In this document: in pieces, positions 46,889 to 59,700 of the stretch
How the letters are laid out: every line of letters starts with the position of its first letter
How positions within the stretch are numbered: the first letter of the stretch is position 1
Assembly: GCA_035235625.1 (NCBI GenBank)
Contig: CP141141.1
Span: 41,873,719-41,937,718, forward strand
Length of the DNA stretch: 64,000 bases
Reading direction: 5' to 3'
Source: Saururus chinensis
Lineage: Eukaryota > Streptophyta > Magnoliopsida > Piperales > Saururaceae
Position numbers and translations under genes: made by a program
Notes under the pieces: model-generated
What the model was told of the DNA's origin: nothing
Databases searched by the model: none
Seen by the model: the letters and a program-made list of their open reading frames with translations, nothing else

Positions 46889-49023
46889 GAGTTCCTTCTG
46901 GAGATCAGGGCCAGAGAGAGGGCTTCTATGCTTTCAACTCTTTGAATTGATTGCTCTGTTAAGTTATTAGATTAGCATTGAATCATTATAAGATTAGACT
47001 CTTATTGACATTGTGGTGAGGAATATCCTGGCCGTTGGATGACGGGGTCAAAACTTTGTTTGGTCAACTAATGCACATATGCTCAATTTATTTTATTTGT
47101 TTGGCAAAAATGTTCATGAATCTATATATGTAATCTCTGCCAGATCGTTTGCCCAAATAAAAATCTCCATCTGATGGAGATAAAAACAGCTTGACTAATT
47201 AATGCTTCATGAATGTTGAATTAATTGGCAGTTGTTTTTTTTTTTTTTCATTTTTTGTTACAGTAACATGAATCGCTATCGCCGCTGTGAGCATATGAGT
47301 GACTGCGGTGTTTAATTAACTGCTATTGTCACGTTCCATTGTTTTTTTACCTTCTTAGAATTTGGATATGCTGGGCTGATCCATGTGGGCTTTTAGTAGC
47401 CTTTCGGTTTGTCGGCTTCATGGGATAGGACCGCAGAGTACTGCAACGTGTGGAAGAAAAACTATAAAAGTCAGCACAAACTTCTCCGGCTTCCCCCTCC
47501 CTCAGTGGCTGACAAGTGACAACCATGAGAGCCTTCTTGTCTCGGTGTGTGCGCTAATCAGATAGCCAAAACTTAAATGTAGCAGTTAGTGCAGCTGGGC
47601 TTCGGGAAGAAAGTAGTTGGATTGCTTTAAATTGGCCATAACCAACCAATTTCATTAGACATCTAACTATCGTTCTTCCTATTCTTTTGATAGTCGATTA
47701 GAACGTGAGTTACGTACTTCGAACACATAGGAACCATTCCATGGTTCTAGATAGGTCACCTGCTGATTGGAGCATGTTTAATAAGTAAGAAAACATGAAC
47801 ATTTCAAGCAGTCTTATAACAGGTTCTCTTTTATATATATATATATAAAACTTCTTGGGAATCATATAACGTTCTTTATCAACTTCCTATTGTATCTTTA
47901 ATTTTTATTTTCTTTTTCTGCAATCAACTATAGCACCTTTACTTGCTTCTACCCAAATATACATCTACATGTAGGAATAAGGTAACATGCTACCTTTCTT
48001 GGGCTCCACTTTATATATGTGGGCCTACAATATTAATACAGGGTGGGACCAAAAGAATATGGGTTACAAATTTAATACTCCATCTGCCATACATTAATTA
48101 CTCTATTTAATTTTTTAAAATAAACTTAATTTAATTTATTTTTAAAAACTAAATATGAGTATTAATAGAGGGTCAAGGGTAATTGAAAGAGGGTCATAAA
48201 TAATAGGGCCCTATAAATTCAATATGTATGGTTGTATGCCCATATAGAGTATACATAGATAGTGGATGTCTATTATCAGAATTAGGGGGTGAGCTACCAC
48301 TAACTGTGTGTATGTGTGTTGGTGGGGTAAGGGTGTAAACGAGTTGGCAGTTAAGGTTAATGAGATAGAGAGAGAATTAAACCATAAAAACTATTCTCTT
48401 CTTTCAATAATAGTAGTTATATTTAGAAAAGCAATAATTTTGATTAAATGGTAAAACCCACGTCTAAAAGAAAAATAATAAATTATTAATCTAAAATTAA
48501 ATAAAATAGAGTTATTAATCTAAAATAATTTTTTTTGTTAAATATTATAAAACTTTTAATGTAAGATGGAAAGAGTAAGATCCAACGGAGTACGACCAAT
48601 TTGGATATGTGGGCCTCCTCCCTCACATCATTTTAATCTTGCCTACGAATCAACACACGAGACTGACCTTTCTTAAATAAGCGAATGACAGAACAATTTT
48701 AAATTTGGACCTTGACAGGTTGGATAGGCATGTCTCAATCTAAAGATCAGGGTCTACAAAATTTTAGGGTCGTTCCAAGATATGAAGCCATCCATTTCAC
48801 CGCATCAAATTCAGGCTTCAGCTATCCATTTGGGGCCTAAAGGGCATTATATACAAAATTGTCCAAGTACATAACAATACAGCAACTTCTCACAAAACCC
48901 GTGCAAGTTGTTACAAACTAAACTATTTATATTCGTAGCCATACATAGGCTACATCAAACAGCTTGTAGAGAGAGAAATAGACCGGACAGCGAAACATAT
49001 ACTGCTTGGTACAAATTCATGTT
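46889..49023. other. Intergenic between ANTH and dioxygenase genes; MITEs
   Basis: Starts with the ANTH upstream region (no strong TATA box). 48077-48172 (CTCCATCTGCCATACATTAA to GAGTATTAATAGAGGGTC) and 48395-48577 (CTTCTTTCAATAATAGTAGT to TTTTAATGTAAGATGGAAAG) are Stowaway-like remnants. A short (TA)n lies at 47833-47847. 48800-49023 includes the dioxygenase 3' flank. No gene is seen. Confidence 0.5.
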
Positions 49024-51158
49024 TTACAGTTTAACCATATCCAAGCAGGACTTTGCGTTAAGATTGGTGCTCTGCTGGATCTCCAAGTAGTCTTTGTACT
49101 TCATCTCGCGGTATGCTGGAGGGCGATCTTCATCCTCAATCAACTGTGGCATTGGGCCCACGGCTACATCCAAGGATGGCCCATGTGCCATGGCAATTGA
49201 AATTCTTGTGCTCTGGTTGTTCACTACAGCTCGGTGCAGTACACTCTTGTATTTCCCATTGCTCAATATCTGTCCATATCCAATCATGTATAAAACATAA
49301 AGGACGCATCTAACCTCATTGGGCTCGATGACCAGAGCCCTGTGACCAGTGGTCATAGGACAGCCGAGATACAGCTTCCCTTTTGTGTAATATGTCGAGA
49401 GCTTTATATGGACTGGTAACGAGGCTCTGGTTTAGAACTTTGTCAAAAAAATATTTTTCAAAATCTACCAAGGCTATTTCTCTATGAAAATTGTTTTCCT
49501 ACCGGTTTTTCATAACCAGCTTATACATGTAGGCTGGTCATGAGGCTCCGATCATGGAAATCGGTCAGGCTAAATACTCTTTTTTTTATCAAAATGCTCA
49601 AATAATTTAATATATTTAAAATATATAAATAAGTGGTATTTTTTTTATGTACTCTCTCCCTCTCAAGTTAATAGTTTCATTTGACAAAAATATTTGTTTC
49701 ATATTAATAATTTTATTTTATCCAATTTAAATGACTGAGTACTTAAAAATTAGTATCATAAGTTTATTTTTCCTTTCTCTTAAATGTGGTTTTACTATTT
49801 AATAAAAAATATTATTTTTTTAAATATAACTATTAATATAAAACCAAGGGATAATTGTTAAGATAATAGAATATATAACACACAAATATACCATGACGAG
49901 GAACATATCTAGAATGTTTTCAATTAGTACGATAATAACGTACCTCAACATGATCTCCTATGTTCACTAGAAAAGAGTTGGGGACGGGGTTAACCAGGAC
50001 CCATTTTCCATTGTGCATCAGTTGGAGCCCACCAACGTCGTTCTGCATTAGAACAGTGAGAAGACCGTGATCAGAGTGTGCCGGCATGCCCAGCGCCAGT
50101 TCAGGCTGAGGGCAGCTTGGGTAGAAATTAGCAATCAGTATCTGCAAGCCATTGTCTAGCTCCAAAGCCTCCTCCACTTCGTCTGCTTCAATTCCCAGGC
50201 TCTCACATACTCCCCTTAGTAGTCCCCTCATCAGCTGCCTGATAGTCTTGCTGTATTCTCGGGAAACCTCGCTGAAACAGAAAAGAACTCAAATTAAGAC
50301 CGTGGCCATATGTTGGTTGCACAATCAGCAGAGTTGTGTTAGCAGGGGACCAAATTAAATTGACCCGGATCCAATCTCTTCTGAGGTCCAATCCTGATCC
50401 GGGGTTTGAGACCCCTGATTGAAGAATAACCTATTACAGCTCCTCTTTATTATTCTTTTCTGTATTTTGCTTAGTCCAAAGCTATATCTTTTGGTAGTCT
50501 AAGGGTTAATTATTGTTCTCTCGGTGAATCATAAATTATCATATTTCAACAGTATACCAGTCCGATTGGTTTGGCTCACAAGATGGGCTAGTACCTGAAG
50601 TCTGATGGTTTGTCGGGCGAATGGAAATCCGGATACACAAACACCTTGAGGAAATCCCTCCAGTAGAAAGCCTGCTCCACTGCCGTGTTGAAGCTCGTCC
50701 CGCAGCGTATCGGATCCAGCACGTGCTTCCCGGCGAACTTCGCTTTCTCCTCCTCCGGCAAGTCGAAGAATCCCCGGCACACCCTCATCGTCTCCTCCCT
50801 CAGCCTCTCCGGCACGCCATGATTGACCACCTGCGCATCGCCATCACCGCAGCAATTCTCAAACATCAATTCTCAAACATTATAAACCCTGTTTGCAGTT
50901 TGTCATAAATATGCTCACCATGAAAAATCCCCAATCGCAGCAGGCCTGACCGAGCTCCCGGACGATTTGGGACCGCTGATCGGGGGAGCCAGAGGTGAGA
51001 AGGGAGAAGTCGATGGTGGGGATGGATGCAGAGGAAACGACGTTAGGGTCCTGCCGTGTAGAGACTGTGTAGTGGGAGGGGATGGAGGTGAGGATGCGGG
51101 ACTCGGTGAGGTGTTTGATGGTGCCGGTCTGGGGAAGGACGTGAGCTGTGTAAGCCAT
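49024..51158 (-). CDS. 2-oxoglutarate/Fe(II)-dependent dioxygenase (DOXC type)
   Basis: Four exons on the minus strand: 51158-50919, 50830-50595, 50271-49944, 49269-49024. All introns are GT/AG and phases join, giving 349 residues. The N-terminal DIOX_N domain contains IPTIDFSLL and WGFFMVVNHGVPERLREE. The C-terminal 2OG-FeII_Oxy domain contains ANFYPSCPQPELALGMPAHS. The iron triad is His224, Asp226 and His280 (HSD, then LHRAVVN), and the 2OG-binding Arg-x-Ser is RIS at 290-292, so it should be active. The C-terminus YKDYLEIQQSTNLNAKSCLD is like plant DMR6/flavanone-3-hydroxylase-like and gibberellin- or germination-related DOXC enzymes. The true substrate cannot be read from sequence. The family hydroxylates small metabolites in the cytosol with 2OG, O2 and Fe(II). 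Intron 3 contains a Stowaway-like MITE. Confidence 0.95.
49655..49850. mobile_element. Stowaway-like MITE in dioxygenase intron 3
   Basis: Left CTCTCTCCCTCTCAAGTTAA, middle GACTGAGTACTTAAAAATTA, right CTATTAATATAAAACCAAGG. Same orientation as 24624-24826. It lies wholly in the intron (49270-49943). Confidence 0.7.
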
Positions 51159-51479
51159 TAATGAAGAGGAGAGGGAAGCTCAAGGGCACAGATGTTGTTG
51201 CTGCTCCAGCGTGTGGGATAATATTGGACAAGCGCCTTTCGAAGGAGAAAATATTAATTGCGGATAAAGCACGGCCTGCCAAGCAGCACTCAGAACGTGA
51301 AACTAGTTGTCTATTTTTACAGAGAACTCAAAAGGCATAACGGCATCACTTTATAATGGGTCATAAGTCCACGTAAGCATGTCGTACCTAATATTTTTCC
51401 GCCATTATAAGGAAGATGTGATGAGCTGTTCAAACTTTTAACGGCATCACTGTTACCTAAGTTGTAATTTTTTTGCCGT
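51159..51479. promoter_or_regulatory. Dioxygenase upstream region
   Basis: 320 bp upstream of the dioxygenase ATG. On the minus strand an AATATTATCC stretch lies about 55-65 bp from the start, but no canonical TATA box was found. The phrase AACGGCATCACT occurs at 51339 and 51441, a direct repeat of unknown meaning. Confidence 0.35.
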
Positions 51480-51960
51480 TTAACAGAACTAACCCTAAAG
51501 GTTTATCCTAACCTTAAGGGCACAATAATTAATTATCTACTTATTAGAATTTTTTTTATAGCTTGTGCATTAGTCTATAATTAGAGTACTAATACACTTA
51601 TCACTAAGATTTTTATTAATTTTTAGTCCTACTCATAAGCATGTGAACCGGAACCCTTAATTCAGGTCATTAATAATTATTCTACAATACAACAAATAAA
51701 AATAGAACTGTAATTGTACACCTTTTTGCATATTTTATATTTAGGGATATTTATTAGGACTCAACGGGAATTCTATAATTTTTTAGAAAATTTCTAACTC
51801 CTTTAAAGGGATGAACCGGGTCTAGATGTAGTCTCTTAGTTTTACTTTATTAAAATCGGACGGGTTCAAGAATTAAATCTTGAACCGGTCACCTTCCTCA
51901 TCTCATGACCAGAAACAAAGCAATGATCTTATTCTTGGTTAGAAGGCATAGAGGTGGCTG
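51480..51960 (-). mobile_element. Fragment of LTR family B
   Basis: Matches 58840-59100 and 30740-31090, the interior of family B LTRs: GGTTTATCCTAACCTTAAGG, AATTATCTACTTATTAGA, CCTACTCATAAGCATGTGAA and GGGATGAACCGGGTC. Both termini are missing. Together with the other copies it shows family B is abundant here. Confidence 0.65.
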
Positions 51961-52525
51961 ATGGAAAAGTCTATATATATTTTCTTAAGACAAAAAGGTT
52001 AAGGAAAAGCTTCAAAGAACATGTTGGAAATCGAGTAACTCCAGATAAAATAGTATTAGAATAACAACTAAAGGTTCTTGTAGAGAATAGAAGATGAAAT
52101 AGTGTAGAGAGCAGTAATAACAAATCTCAGTTTCAGCCATGTGACACAGGTTAACTAATTATTTCATGTTGATGTCCAAACAATCAATTACAACTTAAAT
52201 GTACCTCCTAAAATTGATTGTCATCAATGACATATAACTATGATAATCAAGCATAACACGTCATGCACAGAAAAATCAAGGATTCTCAATTTTGTTCAAG
52301 GTGCAAAGTCAGTCCCTTTTCTCAAATTTCTACGAGTCAAAACCATCAACATGTATGAATCTAATACCAAATCACTCATAAACTATAAAAATCATAATTT
52401 GAAGCAAATATTTACTTACCTCCAAGGAATATGTGATCAACGTACATTTAGATGATGTTGATGAAGGTGATTATTTGACTTAATAATAGACAAAATGAAC
52501 ACAAGCATGTTGATGGAGATTCTCA
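51961..52525. other. Intergenic, no gene recognised
   Basis: AT-rich, with no ORF of note and no repeat similarity that I can see. Confidence 0.4.
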
Positions 52526-52995
52526 TTAGAAAAGAAAGAGGCTCGTGTTGGTAGTCTCATTGAAAGGAAAAGACATGAGCCCCTTTTTCTCACCACAACA
52601 GTCCACCTTGAGTTGTAGGACGACATATTCAATTGCAACACCAACTCCAGAATGTTTGGTCAGATCGTAAGCAAGAACCATGTTGGCAAAGTTATGGACC
52701 ACCAAAACCTCCCCCGGTTGGCAGTTCAGAATATGAGAACGGTAGACACGGGAATCCAAGCATGCAAACACCGTAAACTTGGGAGTCTATTTTTCAGCCA
52801 ACTCGCCATCTTCATGAATTTCTCCTTCTTAAAGTGATTGAAACCAATTTTCGCCCTCTCGATAGGGCTGAGGATTTTCGTTTCGGCATAGACATCTTCA
52901 AATAATTCACAATCCGGTCCATCTTCGGCTTCAAATCCCTTCGATTTGCTAAGCAGCTTGTTTAGTCCTTCAATTGCAGCCTTGTACGCCGCCCT
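52526..52995 (-). pseudogene. Beta-carbonic anhydrase pseudogene
   Basis: Minus-strand similarity to plant beta-carbonic anhydrase, the zinc enzyme that interconverts CO2 and bicarbonate. The N-terminal part AAIEGLNKLLSKSKG..SPIERAKIGFNHFKKEKF is followed by a frameshift at about 52810-52835 and an in-frame stop (EK*TPKFTVFAC). Then comes CLDSRVYRSHILNCQPGEVL with NFANMV and GVGVAIEYVVLQLKV. The active-site Cys and Asp of C-x-D-S-R remain. The stretch that should carry the zinc ligands after the LKV strand is deleted: LKV runs straight into DCCGEKKGLMSFPF, so the conserved His is lost. The last third of the enzyme is absent. Segments normally in separate exons are contiguous, which suggests a retrocopy. 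Confidence 0.85.
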
Positions 52996-54037
52996 CCCCG
53001 CATGGAGCATGAGGGCAGTTGGGTCACAATCACAAATGCCGCAAAAACATACAAGATGATCCTCCAAATGTGATTGTTGGTCCAAGTACAAGCCGAATGA
53101 GTGCAAACAAAAGAGTAGAAAAATGACATAAGGATGGGGAATATCGATTGGGGTTGCCTTATCCACCCTCGTTCTTTAGTTGAATAGAAGAAATGTCATT
53201 CCCATAATGTTGTAGTCATGTTCTTAGAAACACGTTTTTTGATTAATGATGTGTTATCATGTATGATAATATATGCATATTGTGTTATTGATAAGACAAC
53301 CTAATTGGAGTTCGTATTGTCGATAACATGATTTGTTGATGAATGTATATTGTTCATATTGACTTATGTATAAATATCATGTAATCGAAAACATGATCAA
53401 AGGGATTACATGTTACTAATTACACGAAAAAAAAATGACTTACAATGAATATAACAGAAATTTTTTGTAACTACTTGTACGTTGGAAGAGAGAAATGGTG
53501 TAGAGATGCACTCTAGAAATAATTGTCATATTACATACTAAAAAAATTAATACAAAATTGTCTAAGAAACGATAGACGATAAGTCGTGTAAATGAATACA
53601 TGATACTCTAATCCATTATTTGTCTAAGAAATGAATGTTGTATATCGTGTTATCGATAACACAACAAAAATATTAACTAATTCATACCTAATTTACCCTA
53701 ATTTCTGACGTGGCACTTCACCAATTTCTGATGTAGCACACCAATTTTTGATTCATTACTTACTTCACCTCCGGTTTCCTCTCGACATAAATTAAGCTTC
53801 AAATCCATGAGGAGATGGCTAGTCAGTACCCACCTCCTGCCCCTCTAAGGAACCTAGCCAAAGGTGGGCACTAAATGCTCCAAAATCTTAGCTCCATATC
53901 TACAAGCGGCAAAGCGACTGGCGACATGATAAATTCGACTGCCAAAATCTGAAAAGCAACTAGCAACTAGCGATAGGCAACTGTTGACTGGCAATTGCAG
54001 ACTTCTTATATTAGGTAAATATAAGAAGTATTGCATA
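52996..54037. other. Intergenic, no gene recognised
   Basis: The open frame of the carbonic anhydrase relic continues to 53166 but no longer resembles the enzyme. 53220-53700 has repeated 'ATCGATAACA/GTGTTATCG' phrases (53235, 53285, 53325, 53645). The rest is unremarkable. Confidence 0.4.
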
Positions 54038-54345
54038 CCTTATGTCTCCAAGAGCACAAACTCGTCAGCCACAAAAAAAATGCATCAGACAGTGGGACAT
54101 TGAAATAACGCCCAATAATGACTCGTCCACCTTCTAGGCAGATGAGAAGGATGGTTTTGGTGATTAATGGAAAGTATGGTCAAATAAATTTGTCAATTCA
54201 CCCCATTAATCATCCCAACCCTCTTCTTATCCACCTCGAAGGCAGATGAGTCATAATCAGGCGCTATTTTAAAGTCCCAATGTCTAGAAGCATTTTTTTT
54301 GTAGATGACCTGACCGTGCAAGTGGAGACTGATGGTGTGTCATGA
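54038..54345. mobile_element. Fold-back (long inverted repeat) element
   Basis: Arms of about 110-130 bp around a centre near 54190. The left arm reads GTCTCCAAGAGCAC, CACAAAAAAAATGCATCAGA, CGCCCAATAATGACTCGTCC and GGTGATTAATGG. The reverse complement of the right arm reads GTCTCCACTTGCAC, TACAAAAAAAATGCTTCTAG, CGCCTGATTATGACTCATCT and GGATGATTAATGG. Target duplication not identified. Non-coding, so probably a MITE. Confidence 0.75.
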
Positions 54346-55699
54346 TTTACTTTGATATTTCTATTTTTGAACTTTTGTAATTTTGTTGTCTAATTTTGTA
54401 CTTTCTATTTTTGATATTATGTTGTCTACTTTTGTGCTTTTGTTGTTTAGACTATGTACTCATCAACTACCCTTTATGATATTTCTATTTTTGAAGTATA
54501 CTAGTAAAATGATGTCATTGGACTCATCGATGCAACTATAATGTCATTGTTGGTAAGGTTCAACGCATCAGTGGCATGGAAACCAATTTACAAATGATTG
54601 TGGAACTATCAATAAAGCAGTTTTCGACAATTTTTAGAGTTGGTTATGCAATAACATTTTGTTCCTAGGATTACTTATAAATACCTTTGATGAATCTTTG
54701 ACTCAAGGAGGTACTAACTCTCCGACTTTATGGGAGAGCAGCGGAATAGGGTGTGCCAAGGAAGTGAAAACGAATTTGTAGAGATCTCTTCATTGTTTTA
54801 ATTCAGAGGTTGGATTGTTAACCTTAAACTATGATATTAAGATAAGAAAATCATGTTTAGTGAATGTTGATAAAGTAATATGCATGCTATGGTTGAATTA
54901 AATTCAGCGATTGTATGTAATGCTATGTTGTTCTTGAGATTTATTATTTTCGTATGAATAACTGGTGTTAAGTAGCACATCATACTTTTATTCTCCATAT
55001 GTGATAAATGATTTACGAATATAATGAATTATATGATTAGATTTCATGAAAGGTAGTTATTTTAGTGATTACAGAAAAGTTCTGTAATTTTTCATTCATT
55101 AGTAGAGTTATCGATGTGTCGATAATGATATCGAAGTAGAAGGAAGATGATGATGAAATAGTGCTGGTGAACCAATGATTACATCAGTGTCTTACTGGTG
55201 GGTCATCAATAGTAATGTCGACATTTCAATGGAGACGTCGATGAGAATGATTCTCTTCTTTCATTCTACTATCAGTAATGGGGGTTCGACACATTGATGG
55301 GTTACAAATAGTCATCGTTGACCTTGTCGACACATCAATGAGTTCATCAATAGTGTGTTGGTGTTAGGTGTTTTTAGGAGAAATTGTTATGAATATTGGG
55401 CTATTAGTAAGAGTTTTAATAGCATATTATTCTCTACATAAATATTGCAATTATGTGTGATGATGTATGTACATTTGCATATGAATATCCTTATAATAGA
55501 TCGTACCTAAAGACTTATGTCTTTTGGCATTCGAGGTCAGAGGAACCCTCAATGCCTTGGCACCTCTAGTGAGTCTTTATCCACGTTATCAGAAGAGTTT
55601 AGTATGAAAAGTACCAAGGTCTTCCAGCTCTAAGAATGGGAGTTTTGTAGAATCACTTCTCTGGCCTGTTGACATAAAAAAAAATCAAATCAAAATTCA

Positions 55700-56085
55700 A
55701 TTGCAAAGATCTCGGAGCTTGACTAGCTCCGGATAACTCTAAATTTTCAAAATGGACAAAGTCTCAAAAATTGGCAAAGTCCAAAAAGAAAAAAAATGAA
55801 AATGAAACAAATTCTAAAGTTACACACATGGTAATGTGTTAAAAAAAAATTAAAAGGCAAGAGTTCGGAGCATGACTAGTTCTGGATATTACTAAAGTCT
55901 CAAAATGAACAAAGTCCCAAATTCGGACAAAGTCCAAAAGAAAAAAAATCATCACCAAAATCTAAAGGCCAAGATTTTGGAGCTTGACTAGCTCTGAGTT
56001 AGACCAAATTTTTAAATGGACAAAGTCTCCAAAGTGGACAAAGTTCAAAGAAAAAAATGAGGAGGCAAAATCTAATCCTACACAC
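55700..56085 (+). repeat. Three degenerate units of about 130 bp in LTR D
   Basis: GGAGCTTGACTAGCTCCGGA, GGAGCATGACTAGTTCTGGA and GGAGCTTGACTAGCTCTGAG each precede 'ACAAAGTCTC..AAAGTCCAAA' phrases. Tandem amplification in the U3-like part of the LTR. Confidence 0.8.
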
Positions 56086-56576
56086 GTAGGAATAGACTAA
56101 GGCTTCCAACAAAAAAATTTATATTATGAGAGGACTTCATGGGGGTCTCTTTACATTCAAAATTAAACGGCTAAGAAAGGCTTTGTAAGCCTCACATGGC
56201 CATATAAAAAAAATCCAAATTGCAAAGGGCTATGTGAGACCCCATAAATCTTACACTAAAATAGCCATAAAACCAAAAGGTTAAGTCATGGACCCCGCGA
56301 TAAGTTTTGTTAAAAAAATAAAAATTAAAATGAATAAATGATGTGTAAAGAGAGTGATGAAGTGGAGGGGACCAAGTCAAAGGTATAATGTCCAGTCTTC
56401 TCTCACACCTCCCACTAACTCACACTTCAAACTGCCCACTTCCTCCACTAATCAAGCCGGTTCTTACCAACCCTCCCACTAACCCATTTTCCATCTCCCA
56501 CTAATTTACTCTCCACTTCCCACGAACTACCTTTCCAACTCACCCCACTACTTTGCTTAACCGTACAACCCCCATC

Positions 56577-56586
56577 CTATAAATAC
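56577..56586 (+). promoter_or_regulatory. TATA box of LTR D
   Basis: CCTATAAATACCC at about 56576-56588 lies in the middle of the LTR, after a C-rich stretch (CCCACTAAC repeats). This position is expected for an LTR promoter. Confidence 0.6.
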
Positions 56587-56790
56587 CCATTTGTTTCCAC
56601 AAGAAGGGGTTTTTGGCTTTCAAGTCTACGAAACTTCCAAAAAGAAATCCAGAAGTCCATCACACACCAAAAGACACACAAAATTTCTAAAAAGCTTTGA
56701 CCTTTTGAAAATTGAAGAAGTTCAAGGAGTTGAAAGACAAGCAGAAACATTCAAGAAGAAAGAGAAATTCGTACAAGGGAGCTCTCATTC

Positions 56791-59700
56791 TGTCACGACC
56801 CGGATTTTTAAAAGTATTTTTAAATAGCACAAACGATAAATAGCGAGAATTTTTTTTTCTTTAAATACAAAATAAACTCTTCGACTAAATATCCAGGTCC
56901 TGATAACTGGGGTTCACAAATACGAATATCAAATCATATGATATTATTTAACGTCTGAAAATTCATAAAGACCAGCTCATCCATCTAAGTACAAGTCTAT
57001 CACCCGTCTGAAAACAAATAACAAGTTGACTCTCACGCATAAAGGTACACATAAGTACCGGAGTTGCAGACACGAAGAAACTTCATCCTATATGTGCCAA
57101 ACTTGATCTTACTCGTTGTCGCCTGGAAAACCTGCAACAAAGTACACCAAACAACAACCACAACCACAATGGAGCATCTCCACCTTTAGGAGAAGAGCTT
57201 CCAAAGGACAAAAGGTTTTATTAATATTATTCGGATCGGGCCAACATCACCCGATGTTAGTTGCCTACGTACTCATCAAACAACATCTCCAATGTTTCCA
57301 ACAAGATCGAATCCATACGTAGTTCTGCCTAATACTACACTATACTAAGAAGCATAGCAACACACATGCAATGCTTAAGTATTTTAAAGCAACCTACATT
57401 TTATGCAAGTCCTTCAATCGTTCCACTTGTTCTAATTAAACAAGCAATATCAATCAATGTTATTAATTATTTCTCGAACCATTGTTCGATAATTAATATC
57501 CTCGTCTAATCCAATGACAGACATACTCATCAAATGTCAACCTTAGTGATAAATGATAACGAAACACCCTGGAATCCACCAGGCCTCTGGAATCCACCAG
57601 GAAGTACCATCACCCCTCCTAGCCCATGAAGGACCTGACCGGAGTGGAAGGGCATGGACCACAACTGCACCTGAACAGAAGTGGTGGGAAAAGCCAACCA
57701 AGCAAGAATGTCAGCTAATCCAAATACGTGTACACTAAAAGATCCTCAATAGATCGAAAGTGAGCCCGGCTCACGCACAACTCCCTCCAATGGGGAGGTG
57801 CAACTACACGGTCAAATCAGCGGCTCCTCAAAAGAGCTAAAACTCAGGAAATCATTCCCTATCTTGCTCATCATTAAGCCAGGATTTCGAATGACTATCC
57901 CAAACCTTATTAGTCCCATCCAGACTAGGGTTTAAAACTCAAGACTGGCATCGGTTCATCAACCAAGGCAAATCGTCAGGTCAAAGGCTTTGTTCACTCT
58001 ATGAACTAGCCCCAGACCCCTCAGAAGTATATTAGTCTTTATCTTGATTAGGTGTTCTCCCCCAATCCAACAACAACCCATGTCTCTTGATTAAACTTCA
58101 TTAATCTTGAGTTACCAATAAAAATTAAAGCATCAACAATAAAAGCATGCACCAGCCTAACCAACATAAATAACATACATTTACACCAATGCATAAAGAA
58201 TGAATAAAGGCCCGTTGCACTCATTTGCAAGGCTAGGGCTTAACTAGTTCAAGCCCAAGAGTGTAACAACTCTAACGCATCCCGCGATTTACATATATAA
58301 CACTCTAGTTGACCGATGTACTTGATTGCAGACACAAGTAATATGCTGCTTTAAACTTGAGAATTAGGGTTCCGCCCCTTATTTCCCCATGACACTATGA
58401 CCTGTCAAGGTCTTTGTGTCACTTGCTGGTCACACTCCTTTCTTTTGAAGTCATTCAACATCATTCTAGGGCACCCTAACGCTCGATTGCTAGGTTATCC
58501 GTTTTAGTGGAAATAGAACATACTGCCCCCTAAGGGTATTATGGTAATTCCACCATCCCTCCCTTGGTTCATTCTAGTCATTTTATTGCCCTTTTATTAA
58601 TTTATGTCATTGACCTCTCACAAAGCTCCACTCTCATACTGAACCGCGCTTCCATTCACACGAATGTGAGCGGTTCACTCTAAGGGGTATTTCTGTCATT
58701 TGGTTTAAGGCCTTAATGACATCCAATGGGTCCAAAATTTAACTCAAGGGTACTACTAGCCTTCATGGACACTGTGTAATTTTCCTGGCATATGACAGGG
58801 TCGTGAACCCCTTGAACCGACCCATGTTTTGACTAACAGTTTACTATAAACCCTAAGGGTAAAAGGGTCAATTACCTACTCATTGGGATTTTTCCTCACC
58901 AAAAGGTTTGGCCTATAATTAGGTTACCCATTAAAATATCACTGAGAATTTTCCTAATTTTTAGATCCACTCATAGGCCCCTGAACCAGAGCCTCGAACT
59001 CGGGTAAGTTAATATTATACGATAATTAACTAACAGGGGTAAAAAGGTCAGAATACTCTCACGCTTCTCAACGGGAAATAGTAATTTTCTATAATTTTTT
59101 TGACATATTTAGCACTGTGAACCGGACCCGGTTCACAAGTTTTGTTTTGTTTTTTTTTTTAACCCGGGCCGAACAAGTCAGGTCACCCAGTTCGGCCCGG
59201 CCCGAAACGAAGCCCGACGACCTTCGGTCGTCTTCTTCGCAGCCGATCAGAGGCCGACTGGCCTCTGCCAACGCCGCCCCAGGCCGCTGCTCTGCGGCGA
59301 GGGCTGGCCGATATCGGATCACCGCTTGGCGGCGATTCCGACCAGCCCAGCCCCACCACCGTCCAGTGGCTGGCCGACGCAAAAAAAAGGGCTTTTTCCT
59401 TCTTCTTTTTTAGCACTGATCGGCGTGGCGGCTGGCCGCCACGGCCGGGCAACATTCCAGAACCGACTAGATCGTTGGGATCCGGTGATTTCGGAGGTCC
59501 AGGGCTGCCGGCCGTCTCCGCCCTGCAGAGAGCCGGAAACCTCCCCTTTTTTCTTTTTTTTTTTAATTACTGTGCGGCAGCGGCAGAAGCCGCCGCTGCC
59601 TAACATCCCCTGCCGGCGTGGCCAAGGCCAGGGCCGGCACGCCGGTCCAGCCATGTGTCCAGCCACTAGCGATCGGCCGGTGGCCGTCCGACAATTAAAC

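Noticed and set aside
56591-56827. 78-residue Lys-rich ORF downstream of a TATA box
   Set aside because: Lies in LTR D and runs across the family B insertion junction at 56791, so it is not a conserved gene.
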